Below, piece after piece: positions 39,705-48,010 of a DNA stretch of 64,000 bases (its first letter is position 1; the number at the start of each line of letters is the position of its first letter). The translations under genes were made by a program, and so were the position numbers. Source of the DNA: Flavobacteriaceae bacterium Ga0077528 (GTDB lineage Bacteria > Bacteroidota > Bacteroidia > Flavobacteriales > Flavobacteriaceae); assembly GCA_001464475.1 (NCBI GenBank), contig LNDX01000006.1, positions 117,792 to 181,791 of the forward strand, in the 5' to 3' direction. The notes under the pieces are model-generated. The model did not search any database and was not told the origin of the DNA. It saw nothing but the letters and a program-made list of their open reading frames with translations.

Positions 39705-40892
39705 TTATTCTTTCAACACTCTATTGATTTGAACAAAGCTTCTTGAATAGTAGCCTTCTTTGGTGGATGAAATCATTACTCCAGCGCTTGTTGACGAGTG
39801 AATGAACTTTATTTCGTCTTCCAAAACTTCCGTAATCATTCCAACATGGCTTATTCTTGAGCCTCCAAAAGTGGCAAAGAAGATTAAATCACCTTTTTGG
39901 GCTTGAGATTTATTTATTCGCTCACCAACACCTGTCATTTCATGAGACGAACGCGGCAAAGTCATATCGATGCTTTTAAAAGTATGAAACATTAAACCTG
40001 AGCAATCAAATCCTGCACTGGTTGTTCCTCCTCTTCTATAACGAGTTCCAATATGTTCTGAAGCTTTTTCTATTAAAAATTCGGCTTTAGTTAAGTTGGC
40101 TGCCGATAAAGGCTTTGCAGTTTCAATTTCCTTTTGCACTTCAACCACTTCCGATTTATTTACCGCTGGTTCGCCAGTTCCTTTTCTGATGATTAAAAAC
40201 TGATCTACTTTTAAGCCATTAGCTACACTCGGATTTAGTTTTGTCAATTCTTCTATAGAAACTCCAGTTTGTTTAGAAATTCCGTATAAAGTTTCTTTGG
40301 GCAATACTTTGTGCACTACATCTACATTAGAAACAAGATGCTCCACTTTAGTTTCTGTAACGATATCTTTTATTGGATTTTGCTCTTGAACCACTTTTTC
40401 AGGAAGCGTTGCTTCTTCCATATTAGGTAATTGCAATTTCATTCCAGCTTTTAGATTACTTGTCTTTAAAGTTGGATTTAATTCGCACAACGTTTCCATA
40501 GAAACACCATATTTTTTAGAAATGCTGTACAAAGTTTCTTTTGATTTTACACTATGCGTTGCTTTCGAAGCACCTTCAATATCTTTAACCTTATCTTGTT
40601 TCAGATTCTCACTTTTCTCTGCAACTTCTTTTTTCTCAGCAACCTCTTTTTTGGATGGCTTTTCCTTCTCTTTAAACTTCTTATTCGGAATTTTAACCTC
40701 AGCATTCAAACCCAAGACAGCGCCTTTCAATTTCGGATTCAAATCAAAGATTTCCGATTGGGTTACGTCGTATTTTTTGGCAATAGAATAAATAGATTCG
40801 CCTGATTTTACCTTATGTTTAATTACTTTTTGAGCAAAAGTTTGGATAGATAAAAACAGAAAGAACAGTATAAATAGTTTGAAAAATTTCAT
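39705..40892 (-). CDS. LysM-repeat NlpC/P60 peptidoglycan hydrolase
   Basis: 395 aa. A signal peptide (FILFFLFLSIQTFA) is followed by three LysM domains with the SGESIYSIAKKY type of repeat (about residues 25-70, 112-155 and 190-235), separated by Lys/Glu-rich linkers. The NlpC/P60 domain has its catalytic Cys in AGFDCSGLMFH, His in ISHVGMITE and a second polar residue in FIHSS. It is expected to cut peptide stems of peptidoglycan in the periplasm. Confidence 0.92.
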   Translation of the reverse strand: MKFFKLFILFFLFLSIQTFAQKVIKHKVKSGESIYSIAKKYDVTQSEIFDLNPKLKGAVLGLNAEVKIPNKKFKEKEKPSKKEVAEKKEVAEKSENLKQDKVKDIEGASKATHSVKSKETLYSISKKYGVSMETLCELNPTLKTSNLKAGMKLQLPNMEEATLPEKVVQEQNPIKDIVTETKVEHLVSNVDVVHKVLPKETLYGISKQTGVSIEELTKLNPSVANGLKVDQFLIIRKGTGEPAVNKSEVVEVQKEIETAKPLSAANLTKAEFLIEKASEHIGTRYRRGGTTSAGFDCSGLMFHTFKSIDMTLPRSSHEMTGVGERINKSQAQKGDLIFFATFGGSRISHVGMITEVLEDEIKFIHSSTSAGVMISSTKEGYYSRSFVQINRVLKE

Positions 40893-41096
40893 GAGTTAAG
40901 TATAATTCTCAGCACTAAAATGTGCCATTAAAAAGTTTTGCAATTTACAAATAAATGTGCATTTGGTCGATGTTTTTTAACTAAAATTTAAAAAATAACC
41001 TATTTATCGAGTAAAATTTAAGTAATTTTCAATAATTGAAACTTATTAAACTCATAAGTAAATTTTTATTATTTTTACATTATTAAATTATATGCC

Positions 41097-42140
41097 ATGA
41101 ATTGGAGTGCCAAAATTATAAGCCATAACGGCGAAAAACGAATTGCTGTTTATTTTGAAAAGAATAAAGATCTAATAGAACGAATAAAAAAACTTGAAGG
41201 TTCGCGCTGGAGTCAAAGTTTGAAGGTTTGGCATTTGCCAGATACTGAAAAATATAGAAATCAATTTCAAATTATATTTCCTGAAACTAAACTTATTAAT
41301 GAAGAAGGAATTGAAGCAATTACTAAGTTTACGCTTTGGTTACGCTCCAAACGTTACAGCGAAAAAACTATAATAACCTATTGTGACGGATTGAAATCCT
41401 TTTTAGTTTTCTACAATAAAAAACCTATACAATCTATTACAAATGAAGATGTTATAATTTTTAATAATGAATATATAATTAAAAATAAATTATCAGAATC
41501 ATATCAAAATCAAATTGTAAATGCAATAAAGTTATATTTCAAAATAATTAGAGATACCAAAATTGATATTGAAAAAATACATCGACCAAAAAGGGCTAAA
41601 ACTTTACCAAATGTTTTGAGTAAAGAAGAAGTAAAAGCCATTCTTGAAGCGCCAACCAATCTAAAACACAAGATGATGTTGAGTTTAATTTATAGCTGTG
41701 GTTTGCGCAGCGGAGAATTATTGGCACTTGAACCTAAACATATTGACTCAAAACGAAACATTGTTTTACTTAAAAATTCAAAAGGAAAAAAAGATCGAAT
41801 CGCACCATTAAGTCCAAAAATATTAGAATTATTGAGGTCCTACTATCTTATGTACAAACCTGTTAAATATTTATTTGAAGGAAATATTGTTGGTGAACCC
41901 TATTCAGAAAAAAGTTTACAACAAGTAATGAAACAATCAATTCAAAAAGCAAATATTTTTAAGCCAGTTACATTACATTGGCTTCGTCATAGTTTTGCTA
42001 CTCATTTATTAGAAAGCGGAACCGATTTAAGATATATTCAAGAATTGCTTGGTCATAGCAGTAGTAAAACAACTGAAATTTACACACATGTAAGTACCAA
42101 AAATATTCAGCAAATCCGAAGTCCGTTTGATGATTTATAA
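41097..42140 (+). CDS. Tyrosine recombinase, candidate integron-type integrase of Xer/IntI lineage
   Basis: 347 aa with all catalytic residues: Arg in CGLRSGE (about 203), Lys in KGKKDR, His-x-x-Arg in HWLRHSFATHLL (about 296), His in LGHSSSKTT and Tyr in EIYTHV (about 329). The end, IRSPFDDL, resembles the VRSPLDAL end of IntI1. The extra segment of about 20 residues that marks IntI before the HxxR box is absent. Residues 1-60 (RWSQSLKVWHLPD) form an added N-terminal domain before the SAM-like domain. It lies immediately upstream of, and is co-oriented with, the cassette array, as in the inverted integron of Treponema denticola. An ordinary XerC/D-like element integrase is the alternative. 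Confidence 0.85.
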   Translation: MNWSAKIISHNGEKRIAVYFEKNKDLIERIKKLEGSRWSQSLKVWHLPDTEKYRNQFQIIFPETKLINEEGIEAITKFTLWLRSKRYSEKTIITYCDGLKSFLVFYNKKPIQSITNEDVIIFNNEYIIKNKLSESYQNQIVNAIKLYFKIIRDTKIDIEKIHRPKRAKTLPNVLSKEEVKAILEAPTNLKHKMMLSLIYSCGLRSGELLALEPKHIDSKRNIVLLKNSKGKKDRIAPLSPKILELLRSYYLMYKPVKYLFEGNIVGEPYSEKSLQQVMKQSIQKANIFKPVTLHWLRHSFATHLLESGTDLRYIQELLGHSSSKTTEIYTHVSTKNIQQIRSPFDDL

Positions 42141-42159
42141 TTTATATTTTATACATTTG
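42126..42159 (+). promoter_or_regulatory. Candidate cassette promoter (Pc): TTTG-N22-TACATTTG
   Basis: A -33 TTTG (42126-42129, inside the last integrase codons) and a -7 TACATTTG (42152-42159) point into the cassettes. The spacing of 22 nt is at the long end of the accepted range. Confidence 0.55.
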
Positions 42160-42168
42160 ACATAAATA

Positions 42169-42247
42169 CGCTATTTAGTAGCGCTAATCATACCCAATTT
42201 GGGTGTATTACCGCTATAACATAGCGACTATATACAAGTTATGCTCT
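42169..42247 (+). other. Candidate attI recombination site
   Basis: Contains hairpins CGCTA-TTTAG-TAGCG (42169-42183), ACCCAATTTGGGT (42192-42204) and CGCTAT-AAC-ATAGCG (42212-42226), then the core GTTATGCTCT at 42238-42247. The core is the exact reverse complement of the end of cassette 1 (42825-42834), marking the junction. Confidence 0.65.
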
Positions 42248-42260
42248 ATCATAGAAAAAT

Positions 42261-42833
42261 ATGAATAAAATCAACATTCTGCTAGTTGACATCTATATTT
42301 CTGAATCCAAAACATCAGAGGCAATTTCAGATGAGGAAAATTCTAAAATTCTTAATTTTAGAAATGAGTTTACACATTTTATAAAATTAGAAGAAAATAG
42401 TAATGTAAAAAAACTTATTGATGAAGCTGAAATTATTCCTGATTATGTCCTTGAATCTTTTTTAATCAATAAGTTTATTGAGTTTAAATCATCAAACATT
42501 CTTTGTGTCGGTCTATACTCGAAAGAGGGTTTGAAAATTATTAAAAACTCCCTAAATTCTCTAGGTTTAACAGTAAATAAAATTTGGTATGTTAAACAAA
42601 AAGATCCAGACACTTACAAAATTCAATTTTGTCAAAACCCACCTAATGCTAGCTTTGAAAAGTATCTCGAAGAAATTGAAGAGAGATGGGAAAAATCATA
42701 TCGTGAGAGAAAAGACTTCATTAACTTTTTAAAAACAGAATTTTTAGATTTAGAATGGAGAGTTATTGAAGTAGATTATATAAAACCAATAACTAAGGAA
42801 TATATCATGAACAAAATAAATGACAGAGCATAA
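42261..42833 (+). CDS. Cassette 1: hypothetical cytoplasmic protein, 190 aa
   Basis: No signal peptide or membrane helix. The start MNKINILLVDIYISES and the region SSNILCVGLYSKEGLKIIKNSLNSLGL suggest an alternating alpha/beta fold, followed by a helical C-terminal half rich in Glu and Lys. I do not recognise the family. The stop codon TAA (42831-42833) is part of the left core TAAC of the following attC-like site, so the gene fills its cassette from end to end. It is the first cassette after the candidate promoter and so the one expected to be expressed best. Confidence 0.65.
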   Translation: MNKINILLVDIYISESKTSEAISDEENSKILNFRNEFTHFIKLEENSNVKKLIDEAEIIPDYVLESFLINKFIEFKSSNILCVGLYSKEGLKIIKNSLNSLGLTVNKIWYVKQKDPDTYKIQFCQNPPNASFEKYLEEIEERWEKSYRERKDFINFLKTEFLDLEWRVIEVDYIKPITKEYIMNKINDRA

Positions 42834-42987
42834 CCGCAGTTTGCACCAATTGCTGGGCTTGCGCTTGCTATTTTGTTCTTCGTGGAAAATAATCTGGTGA
42901 CTTCTACTCTATCTTTCTAAGAAATTTTGTAGGTTTGTTTTGGTCAGTGATTGCAGCAGCAACTGGTGCAAGCTGCATACGTTAGCA
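42828..42987 (+). repeat. attC-like site 1
   Basis: Left core GCATAAC (42828-42834), right core GTTAGCA (42981-42987). GCAGTTTGCACCAATTGCTG on the left pairs with CAGCAACTGGTGCAAGCTGC on the right with few mismatches. The middle holds CTATCTTTCTAAG, shared with sites 5 and 9 and in part with site 6. Confidence 0.8.
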
Positions 42988-43017
42988 AGCATTATAAATC
43001 CACGTAAACTAAAAAAA

Positions 43018-43581
43018 ATGAAATTCTGGTTTGGTTTAATATTATCGTTATTTGGTGGCTTACTAGGAATAGGTCTTTTTCGTGAATGGATAAGATTAAA
43101 AACTATTTTAGATGATTCAAACCTTGATATTATTTCTTTAATAATTCTTGTAATAGGATTATTGCTTTCTGCCTTTGACCATTTTGAACAGTCACAAGAT
43201 TTAAAGAAATTAGAGAATGAGCAAAAAGGCAGAGTACTTGAACCAAATCAAAAGGAAAATCTAATATTAGCTTTAAAAAAAGCTTCAAAGACAAAGGTTG
43301 TTTTAATGAGTATTCAAGGAGACCGAGAATCTTTTAGATTTGCTAATGCTATCAAGGATTTACTTGTTGAATCAAATTGGGAAGTTGATGGAGTTTGGGA
43401 GGAAATAATAATTGGAGGTATTGGACCAGGATTAGTAGTTCGAGAAAAATCTTCAGATGCAAACTCAATTGGAAAGATTGTTAATGAAGCTTTAAATAAA
43501 AATAATATAAATGCAAAAGTTGTTGTAAAATCAGATCTTAAACCAGATTTAATTCAAATCATTGTTGGTTCGCGACCTTAA
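43018..43581 (+). CDS. Cassette 2: membrane-anchored hypothetical protein, 187 aa
   Basis: The ATG at 43018 is chosen because an upstream in-frame start (42940) lies inside the attC-like site. Two hydrophobic segments (about residues 1-20 and 38-57) are followed by a soluble domain of about 120 residues with KTKVVLMSIQGDRESFRFA, a Gly-rich GGIGPGLVV stretch and a C-terminal LIQIIVGSRP. The architecture suggests two helices holding a cytoplasmic domain. Family not recognised. Confidence 0.65.
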   Translation: MKFWFGLILSLFGGLLGIGLFREWIRLKTILDDSNLDIISLIILVIGLLLSAFDHFEQSQDLKKLENEQKGRVLEPNQKENLILALKKASKTKVVLMSIQGDRESFRFANAIKDLLVESNWEVDGVWEEIIIGGIGPGLVVREKSSDANSIGKIVNEALNKNNINAKVVVKSDLKPDLIQIIVGSRP

Positions 43582-43623
43582 TTTCAGCCAATGTTAGTAG
43601 TCATATTTAAATGAAATAACGCA

Positions 43624-43756
43624 TGCTAACATTGGTTTTCATCAATGGCGAGGCTTGCGCTCATCAGGAAAGTACGCTGATGCAATAAAATTTTGGTTAT
43701 ATTTGTGTGGTCAGTGCTGAAAGTCGCCACTGAATGAAAGCCAAGGGACGTTGGCG
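43624..43756 (+). repeat. attC-like site 2
   Basis: Left core TGCTAAC (43624-43630), right core GTTGGCG (43750-43756). TTTTCATCAATGGCGA pairs with TCGCCACTGAATGAAAG. The left core is the reverse complement of the start of cassette 2 (GTTAGCA at 42981). A further perfect repeat CCAATGTTAG (43588-43597)/CTAACATTGG (43626-43635) overlaps it. Confidence 0.8.
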
Positions 43757-43765
43757 GTAATACTC

Positions 43766-44308
43766 CTAAACCTGAGTAGTTATCACATCAATATTTAAAT
43801 CCAATTTTTGATAATCTTTGTCATTAGTGACAACTTTATACTTATTTAAAATTGCTAATTGAGCGTAATAAGCGTCATTAAAATCAACAATTTTAAAATT
43901 TTTCAATATAGCACTTTTATCAATTGCATTAAAATTATCTCCAACAATTACTAAATTTGGTAGTTTAAAAATTTTATTAATTGATATTGTAATAGTTTCA
44001 ACAGAATTCTCATATTCTTTTATTCCCACAAAGTCTCTTTTAAAATCTTTATCGACAAATTTATTATTTGTTATCCATTGATTATAATCTCTACGAAGTA
44101 AAACATTTGCAAACTCAGAAACAACCATTGAAGTAATATAAATTGGTGAGTCTCTAGTTATTAATTTTTCAAGCAATCTAGCATATTGAGATTGGTCGTT
44201 TGCTTGAAATCCAGCAACTGTCCCATATAATAAAAGCCAAATATTTGTATCAAAAAAGAATTGGTCAGTATAACCAACTTCGAAGTCTTTTAATTTAATC
44301 GTTGCCAT
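43766..44308 (-). CDS. Cassette 3: PIN-domain protein (putative RNase)
   Basis: 180 aa from the ATG at 44308; the frame extends further upstream but only inside the STAS-like gene. DQFFFDTNIWLLLYG gives the first PIN Asp, EFANVLLRR the Glu, and FNDAYYAQLAILNKYKVVTNDKDY the C-terminal Asp residues. PIN proteins are Mg2+-dependent RNases, often toxins. It overlaps the upstream STAS-like gene by 14 nt, so it should be translated with it. It is the last gene of a three-gene minus-strand operon inside one cassette. No classical small antitoxin is present; the two upstream genes may play that role. Confidence 0.78.
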   Translation of the reverse strand: MATIKLKDFEVGYTDQFFFDTNIWLLLYGTVAGFQANDQSQYARLLEKLITRDSPIYITSMVVSEFANVLLRRDYNQWITNNKFVDKDFKRDFVGIKEYENSVETITISINKIFKLPNLVIVGDNFNAIDKSAILKNFKIVDFNDAYYAQLAILNKYKVVTNDKDYQKLDLNIDVITTQV

Positions 44309-44648
44309 ACAAAGCATCATTAGAATTTTTCTCAAAAGATTCTTTATCCGCAAAATATTCTTTTGCTCTTTGAATAACGTCTCTAAAAAGTATTCTGTCA
44401 TCCATTTCTACATTCTCTAGTTTTAAATATTCATTTAAAAACTCTCCTGTATATTCTTTTTTACTATATAAACTTCCAATTGCAGCATTAAGAAAGGCTG
44501 TAATCATAATCGTAATACCAGCAAAATCTAATTCAACTTTTTCTTTTCGCTGTAAACAAGAATCAACTATCTCAAAAATTTTCATTCCATTTTCAGTGGA
44601 AACCGCTAATTCTGAATTAATTACATCTTTTATTACTATGTGTTTCAT
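44295..44648 (-). CDS. Cassette 3: STAS-like DUF4325 protein
   Basis: 117 aa from the ATG at 44648; an earlier in-frame ATG (44705) would overlap the upstream gene. The pattern KVELDFAGITIMITAFLNAAIGSLY is the core of the STAS-like DUF4325 domain, related to anti-sigma antagonists such as SpoIIAA. It lies between a GHKL ATPase and a PIN protein. By analogy with SpoIIAB/SpoIIAA pairs, the ATPase may bind or phosphorylate it; this is an inference. Confidence 0.75.
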   Translation of the reverse strand: MKHIVIKDVINSELAVSTENGMKIFEIVDSCLQRKEKVELDFAGITIMITAFLNAAIGSLYSKKEYTGEFLNEYLKLENVEMDDRILFRDVIQRAKEYFADKESFEKNSNDALYGND

Positions 44649-44679
44649 TGTTTTTATTTCTTTATGCAAATGTACGTTA

Positions 44680-45561
44680 TTAAAAAATATTATCAAAATC
44701 TTCAACCTCTTGAATTAGCACATAATGATTGGAATCATTTAGATTAAATTTAATATTTACAATTGTTCCTTCAAATATAGAATTTAATTTAGCTTTTACA
44801 ACATTTCCATTCTTAAATTCATAAAAACCATCAGATGAAATAATTTGTATTTTTCCACGATTTAATTTAATGAATTCAAAAATAACAGATAATCCCAAAC
44901 CTCCAGAAGTTACACCTGTTTTGGTTGTATTACCTTTAATCATAGCCCATTCAATAGCATCAGCTCCTCCAATTTCTTTATTCAAATAGTCAGAAACATT
45001 CTGCTTTATATTAACACCTTTATCAACTATTGTGAAATGCAATGGTTTATCAACTTTTCTTGGGAAAAATTGACCGCAAGTATGTATATAATCACACTTT
45101 CCGTGTGTTCTAGCATTTTCGTATATCTCAAAAATATTTCTTGTAATCTCTTTCCCCAATTTTTTACTATGAGATGGAAATTGTGGTTTACTTAATAATT
45201 CATTTTGAATATAATTATAAAAACCACTATCATCATTTGGAGTAAACTTCATATAAGTTAATGAAGTATCATAATTATCATCTATTCTTTCAAAACCGAA
45301 AGGAACTAGAAAAGCATTTTTTCTTAGAATAGTTTCTATTGCAGTATTTATATTTTTTAAACTAATTTTATTATTTTTTGATTCTAAAATTTCAAAAATC
45401 GTGCCAATTAAAGCACATAAATTAGCTTCTAAAAAAGTTACTTTCTCGAAATCAAAAGTAATTTCAGAATTGTTTACATTTTGATGTTTATTAATCCAAG
45501 TTATAATAAAATCATATCCTTCAAACTCACTTTTAATATCATTGGGAATGGTTATTATCAT
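44680..45561 (-). CDS. Cassette 3: STAS-GHKL ATPase (anti-sigma/histidine-kinase-like)
   Basis: 293 aa. Residues about 1-100 look STAS-like (ITFDFEKVTFLEANLCALIGTIFE). Residues about 130-280 form a GHKL ATPase with the N box EIYENARTHG, G1 VDKGVNI and G2 SGGLGLSVIFEFI. There is no His-containing dimerisation domain, so it is not an ordinary sensor kinase; SpoIIAB/RsbW-type kinases are the closest model. It is the first gene of the minus-strand operon in cassette 3, 31 nt before the STAS-like gene. Confidence 0.8.
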   Translation of the reverse strand: MIITIPNDIKSEFEGYDFIITWINKHQNVNNSEITFDFEKVTFLEANLCALIGTIFEILESKNNKISLKNINTAIETILRKNAFLVPFGFERIDDNYDTSLTYMKFTPNDDSGFYNYIQNELLSKPQFPSHSKKLGKEITRNIFEIYENARTHGKCDYIHTCGQFFPRKVDKPLHFTIVDKGVNIKQNVSDYLNKEIGGADAIEWAMIKGNTTKTGVTSGGLGLSVIFEFIKLNRGKIQIISSDGFYEFKNGNVVKAKLNSIFEGTIVNIKFNLNDSNHYVLIQEVEDFDNIF

Positions 45562-45632
45562 ATTGTGGAAACTTAATTAATATTTTTGCTAAAATATGAA
45601 ATAAAATCAACAAAAGTAAATAAAAGTACTAC

Positions 45633-45767
45633 CGCCAACAGCGGTTTCACGAAATTGCGGGGTTTGGGATTTATCAGAATTGGTAATTTTTGAAACTAAA
45701 TTTTGTCTATATTTGTAATCAAAAGTGTTGAAAATCCGCAACTTCGTGAAGCGGCGCCACGTTGTAA
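45633..45767 (+). repeat. attC-like site 3
   Basis: Left core CGCCAAC (45633-45639), right core GTTGTAA (45761-45767). GCGGTTTCACGAAATTGCGG pairs with CCGCAACTTCGTGAAGCGGC, one of the cleanest stems of the set. The left end TACCGCCAAC matches the start of cassette 3 (GTTGGCGGTA at 43750) over 10 nt. Confidence 0.85.
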
Positions 45768-45775
45768 GTAATTTT

Positions 45776-46444
45776 ATGGAAATGCTAAAAAAAATATTTG
45801 GAATTAAAACAGAAAAGCCGAGTTTGGTAATTGAACCTAATGGTATTAACACGATTGGCGGAAAAGGAAATAAGGAAATAGAAATACCTTATTTTGAGTA
45901 TAGTCCTGTGGTTTATCTTGGTTGTATCTCAAAAGATGAAAAAGAATTAAAACTTTTAGATTTTGACTTACATATAGTTTGTCCAATATTTATAGATTTA
46001 TCTGAACCAATCTTTTTTGATTATTCAGATTATAAAAAACCAATTATTATAACCGAGAATGTTGAAACTAATTTTTATCAATATTTTGAAGATATACCAA
46101 ATACTTCAATTATAGAATATAAAGAAATTAATTTCAGTTTTAATTATGCAAAGACAGTTAAAACAAAAATAGGTATACATAATATTGAACATGTTCCAGG
46201 TGAAATAGGACAATTTATAAACCCGAATTGGATACAAGAAGAGCAATGGCCGAATTGTCCAAAGAATGGAAAAAAAATGAAGTTTTTATTTCAATTAACC
46301 TATGTTGAAGAAAGTATTGTTTTAAAAGGTCAAGACGTATTGGAAAAAGAATCTATAGAACCATACTTAAATTTTGGAGGAGATTTTTATGTTTTTTATG
46401 AACCCGAATCAAAAACAATTGCATATCTAATTCAGTATGAATAA
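45776..46444 (+). CDS. Cassette 4: hypothetical protein with weak DUF1963-like end
   Basis: 222 aa from the ATG at 45776, just after the right core of site 3; another ATG at 45782 is possible. No signal peptide. The C-terminal part has PNWIQEEQWPNCPKNGKKMKFLFQLT and later FGGDFYVFYEPESKTIAYLIQYE. That order of P-W-Q, E-P-C, M-x-F-L-x-Q and Y-V-F resembles DUF1963/YwqG proteins, but it is weak. Function unknown. Confidence 0.65.
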   Translation: MEMLKKIFGIKTEKPSLVIEPNGINTIGGKGNKEIEIPYFEYSPVVYLGCISKDEKELKLLDFDLHIVCPIFIDLSEPIFFDYSDYKKPIIITENVETNFYQYFEDIPNTSIIEYKEINFSFNYAKTVKTKIGIHNIEHVPGEIGQFINPNWIQEEQWPNCPKNGKKMKFLFQLTYVEESIVLKGQDVLEKESIEPYLNFGGDFYVFYEPESKTIAYLIQYE

Positions 46445-46451
46445 AAACTAC

Positions 46452-46583
46452 TTACAACAGGCGTTTGGCAAGATTGCGAATTTTGTAGTAAATTCACATT
46501 TATTTCTCGCAAGAAATTTTATCTTTGATAGAAAATAATCGGTTCCGAAGTTCGCAAACTCGCCAAGCGCCGGAACGTTAACA
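46452..46583 (+). repeat. attC-like site 4
   Basis: Left core TTACAAC (46452-46458), right core GTTAACA (46577-46583). GGCGTTTGGCAAGATTGCGAA pairs with its right-hand counterpart (TTCGCAAACTCGCCAAGCGCC, minus one base). The left end matches the cassette 4 start GTTGTAAGTA over 10 nt. The middle (GATAGAAAATAATCGGTTCC) is shared with site 7. Confidence 0.85.
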
Positions 46584-46612
46584 GTAAGCTTTAAAAAAAA
46601 CCAGCGGAAATT

Positions 46613-47008
46613 ATGAAGACTTATTTAAATACACTTTTTATTTTTTTTCTTATATCTATCCCAAACATAGCGAAATCTCAGAATTTAGAAAATTTTGAGG
46701 AATATATTGTTAACGAATGGTCTCTAGAATATTATGAAACTGGTGGAGCAAAATTTCCACCAAAATCTGGGCATGAAAATGATAAAATGATTTTTACCAA
46801 AGAGCATAAATCAGAATCAATAAACAACGGTGTTTCTCAAGTTGGAACATGGGAATTTGATAAAGAAAATGGAATTTTATTAGTTGTTGAAGAAAAAAAT
46901 GAATTCAAAATGAAATTTAAAGTCATTTCCTGTACAGAAACTAATTGTGTTTTGGAATTAAAAAATTTACAAGGTCAGAAAATACGAGCTTTTTTAGTTG
47001 CAAATTAA
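46613..47008 (+). CDS. Cassette 5: small secreted lipocalin-like protein
   Basis: 131 aa with a signal peptide (LFIFFLISIPNIAKS). The rest has short beta strands: EWSLEYYETGG, DKMIFTKEHKSE, VGTWEFDKENGILLVVEE and CVLELKNLQG. The pattern G-T-W-x-F-D and the length fit lipocalin-like proteins common in flavobacteria. Ligand unknown. A similar protein is in cassette 7. Confidence 0.65.
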   Translation: MKTYLNTLFIFFLISIPNIAKSQNLENFEEYIVNEWSLEYYETGGAKFPPKSGHENDKMIFTKEHKSESINNGVSQVGTWEFDKENGILLVVEEKNEFKMKFKVISCTETNCVLELKNLQGQKIRAFLVAN

Positions 47009-47019
47009 TAAAAGTCTAC

Positions 47020-47180
47020 TGTTAACAACGATTTTGCGCTATTGCTGGACTTGAGCTTGCTATTTAGTCTTCGTGGAAAATAATCTGGTGGCTACAATTC
47101 TATCTTTCTAAGAAAAGTCGTAGTTTTGTTTTGGTCAGTGCTTGCAGCATCAACAGACGGCAAGCATGGGAACGTTGGGC
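47020..47180 (+). repeat. attC-like site 5
   Basis: Left core TGTTAAC (47020-47026), right core GTTGGGC (47174-47180). Its stems are more degenerate than in site 3. The left end TACTGTTAAC matches the cassette 5 start GTTAACAGTA over 10 nt. The middle matches site 1 closely (TCGTGGAAAATAATCTGGTG). Confidence 0.8.
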
Positions 47181-47293
47181 GATATTTTATGAAAAAAATG
47201 TGCATAATAGAAGTTCTGGAAATTATTTTTATATTCAATTCCAACCTTTAGCAAATAAAATACATCTTAATTTTATAAACCTAAATCAACATT

Positions 47294-48004
47294 ATGAAAA
47301 ATCTAATCTATTTTGTTATCGCAATCTTAACTGTAAAATCTCATTCTCAAAACAAAAACTTCATAGATCAACCTTACGTTGAAACAACATCAAAAGCTGA
47401 CACTCTTATAATTCCTGATAGAATTTATTTAAACATTGTAATTTCCGAAAAAGATACAAGGGGAAAAATATCTCTAGAAGAATTGGAAACTAAAATGATA
47501 AACAAATTAAATTCTATTGGAATTGATCTAAAAAAACAATTATCACTATCAGATTTATCAAGTAACTTCAAAAAATATTTTCTTAAACAGCAAGAAGTAC
47601 AAAAAGCTAAACTTTTTAATTTATTAGTTTTTGATGCAAAAACTGCAGGTTTAGTAATTCAAAAACTCGAAGAAGAAAATATATCAAACATATATTTAGA
47701 AAAAACTGAATATTCAAAAATTGAACAATTAAAACTTGAACTCAAAAGTTTAGCTGTCAAAAAAGCAATTAAAAATGCTGAATATTTAGTCAAACCTTTT
47801 AATCTAAAAGTTGGTGAAGCAATGTTTATTTCTGACATTGATGTAAACATTACAAACCTTAACTATGGTAGGAATTCTGCAATTCAAATTCGAGGAATTG
47901 CGAGTCTTAGGGAATATGGTTCTGAAGCCGAAAACAAAGAAATTGAATTTGAAAAAATAAAAGTAAGTGCGGAAGTAGGTGTTAAATTTAAACTTGAAAA
48001 GTAA
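47294..48004 (+). CDS. Cassette 6: secreted SIMPL-domain (DUF541) protein
   Basis: 236 aa with a signal peptide (LIYFVIAILTVKSHS). The layout of PDRIYLNIVISEKDT, a central LEEENISNIYLEKTEYS and the helix LKSLAVKKAIKNAEYLVKPFNLKVGEAMFISD is the SIMPL/DUF541 domain. The family assembles into periplasmic rings, but its role is unknown. The ATG at 47294 lies 120 nt from the cassette start, leaving room for an own promoter. Confidence 0.75.
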   Translation: MKNLIYFVIAILTVKSHSQNKNFIDQPYVETTSKADTLIIPDRIYLNIVISEKDTRGKISLEELETKMINKLNSIGIDLKKQLSLSDLSSNFKKYFLKQQEVQKAKLFNLLVFDAKTAGLVIQKLEEENISNIYLEKTEYSKIEQLKLELKSLAVKKAIKNAEYLVKPFNLKVGEAMFISDIDVNITNLNYGRNSAIQIRGIASLREYGSEAENKEIEFEKIKVSAEVGVKFKLEK

Positions 48005-48010
48005 TACATC

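Noticed and set aside
41097..42140. Insertion-sequence transposase
   Set aside because: The catalytic pattern is a complete tyrosine recombinase, and no terminal inverted repeats flank the gene.
42940..43017. Upstream extension of the cassette 2 gene
   Set aside because: The extra codons come from inside attC-like site 1; the ATG at 43018 lies just past the cassette start.
47131..47382. Open frame starting in attC-like site 5
   Set aside because: It covers the site and then overlaps the SIMPL-domain gene in another frame; no protein-like character.
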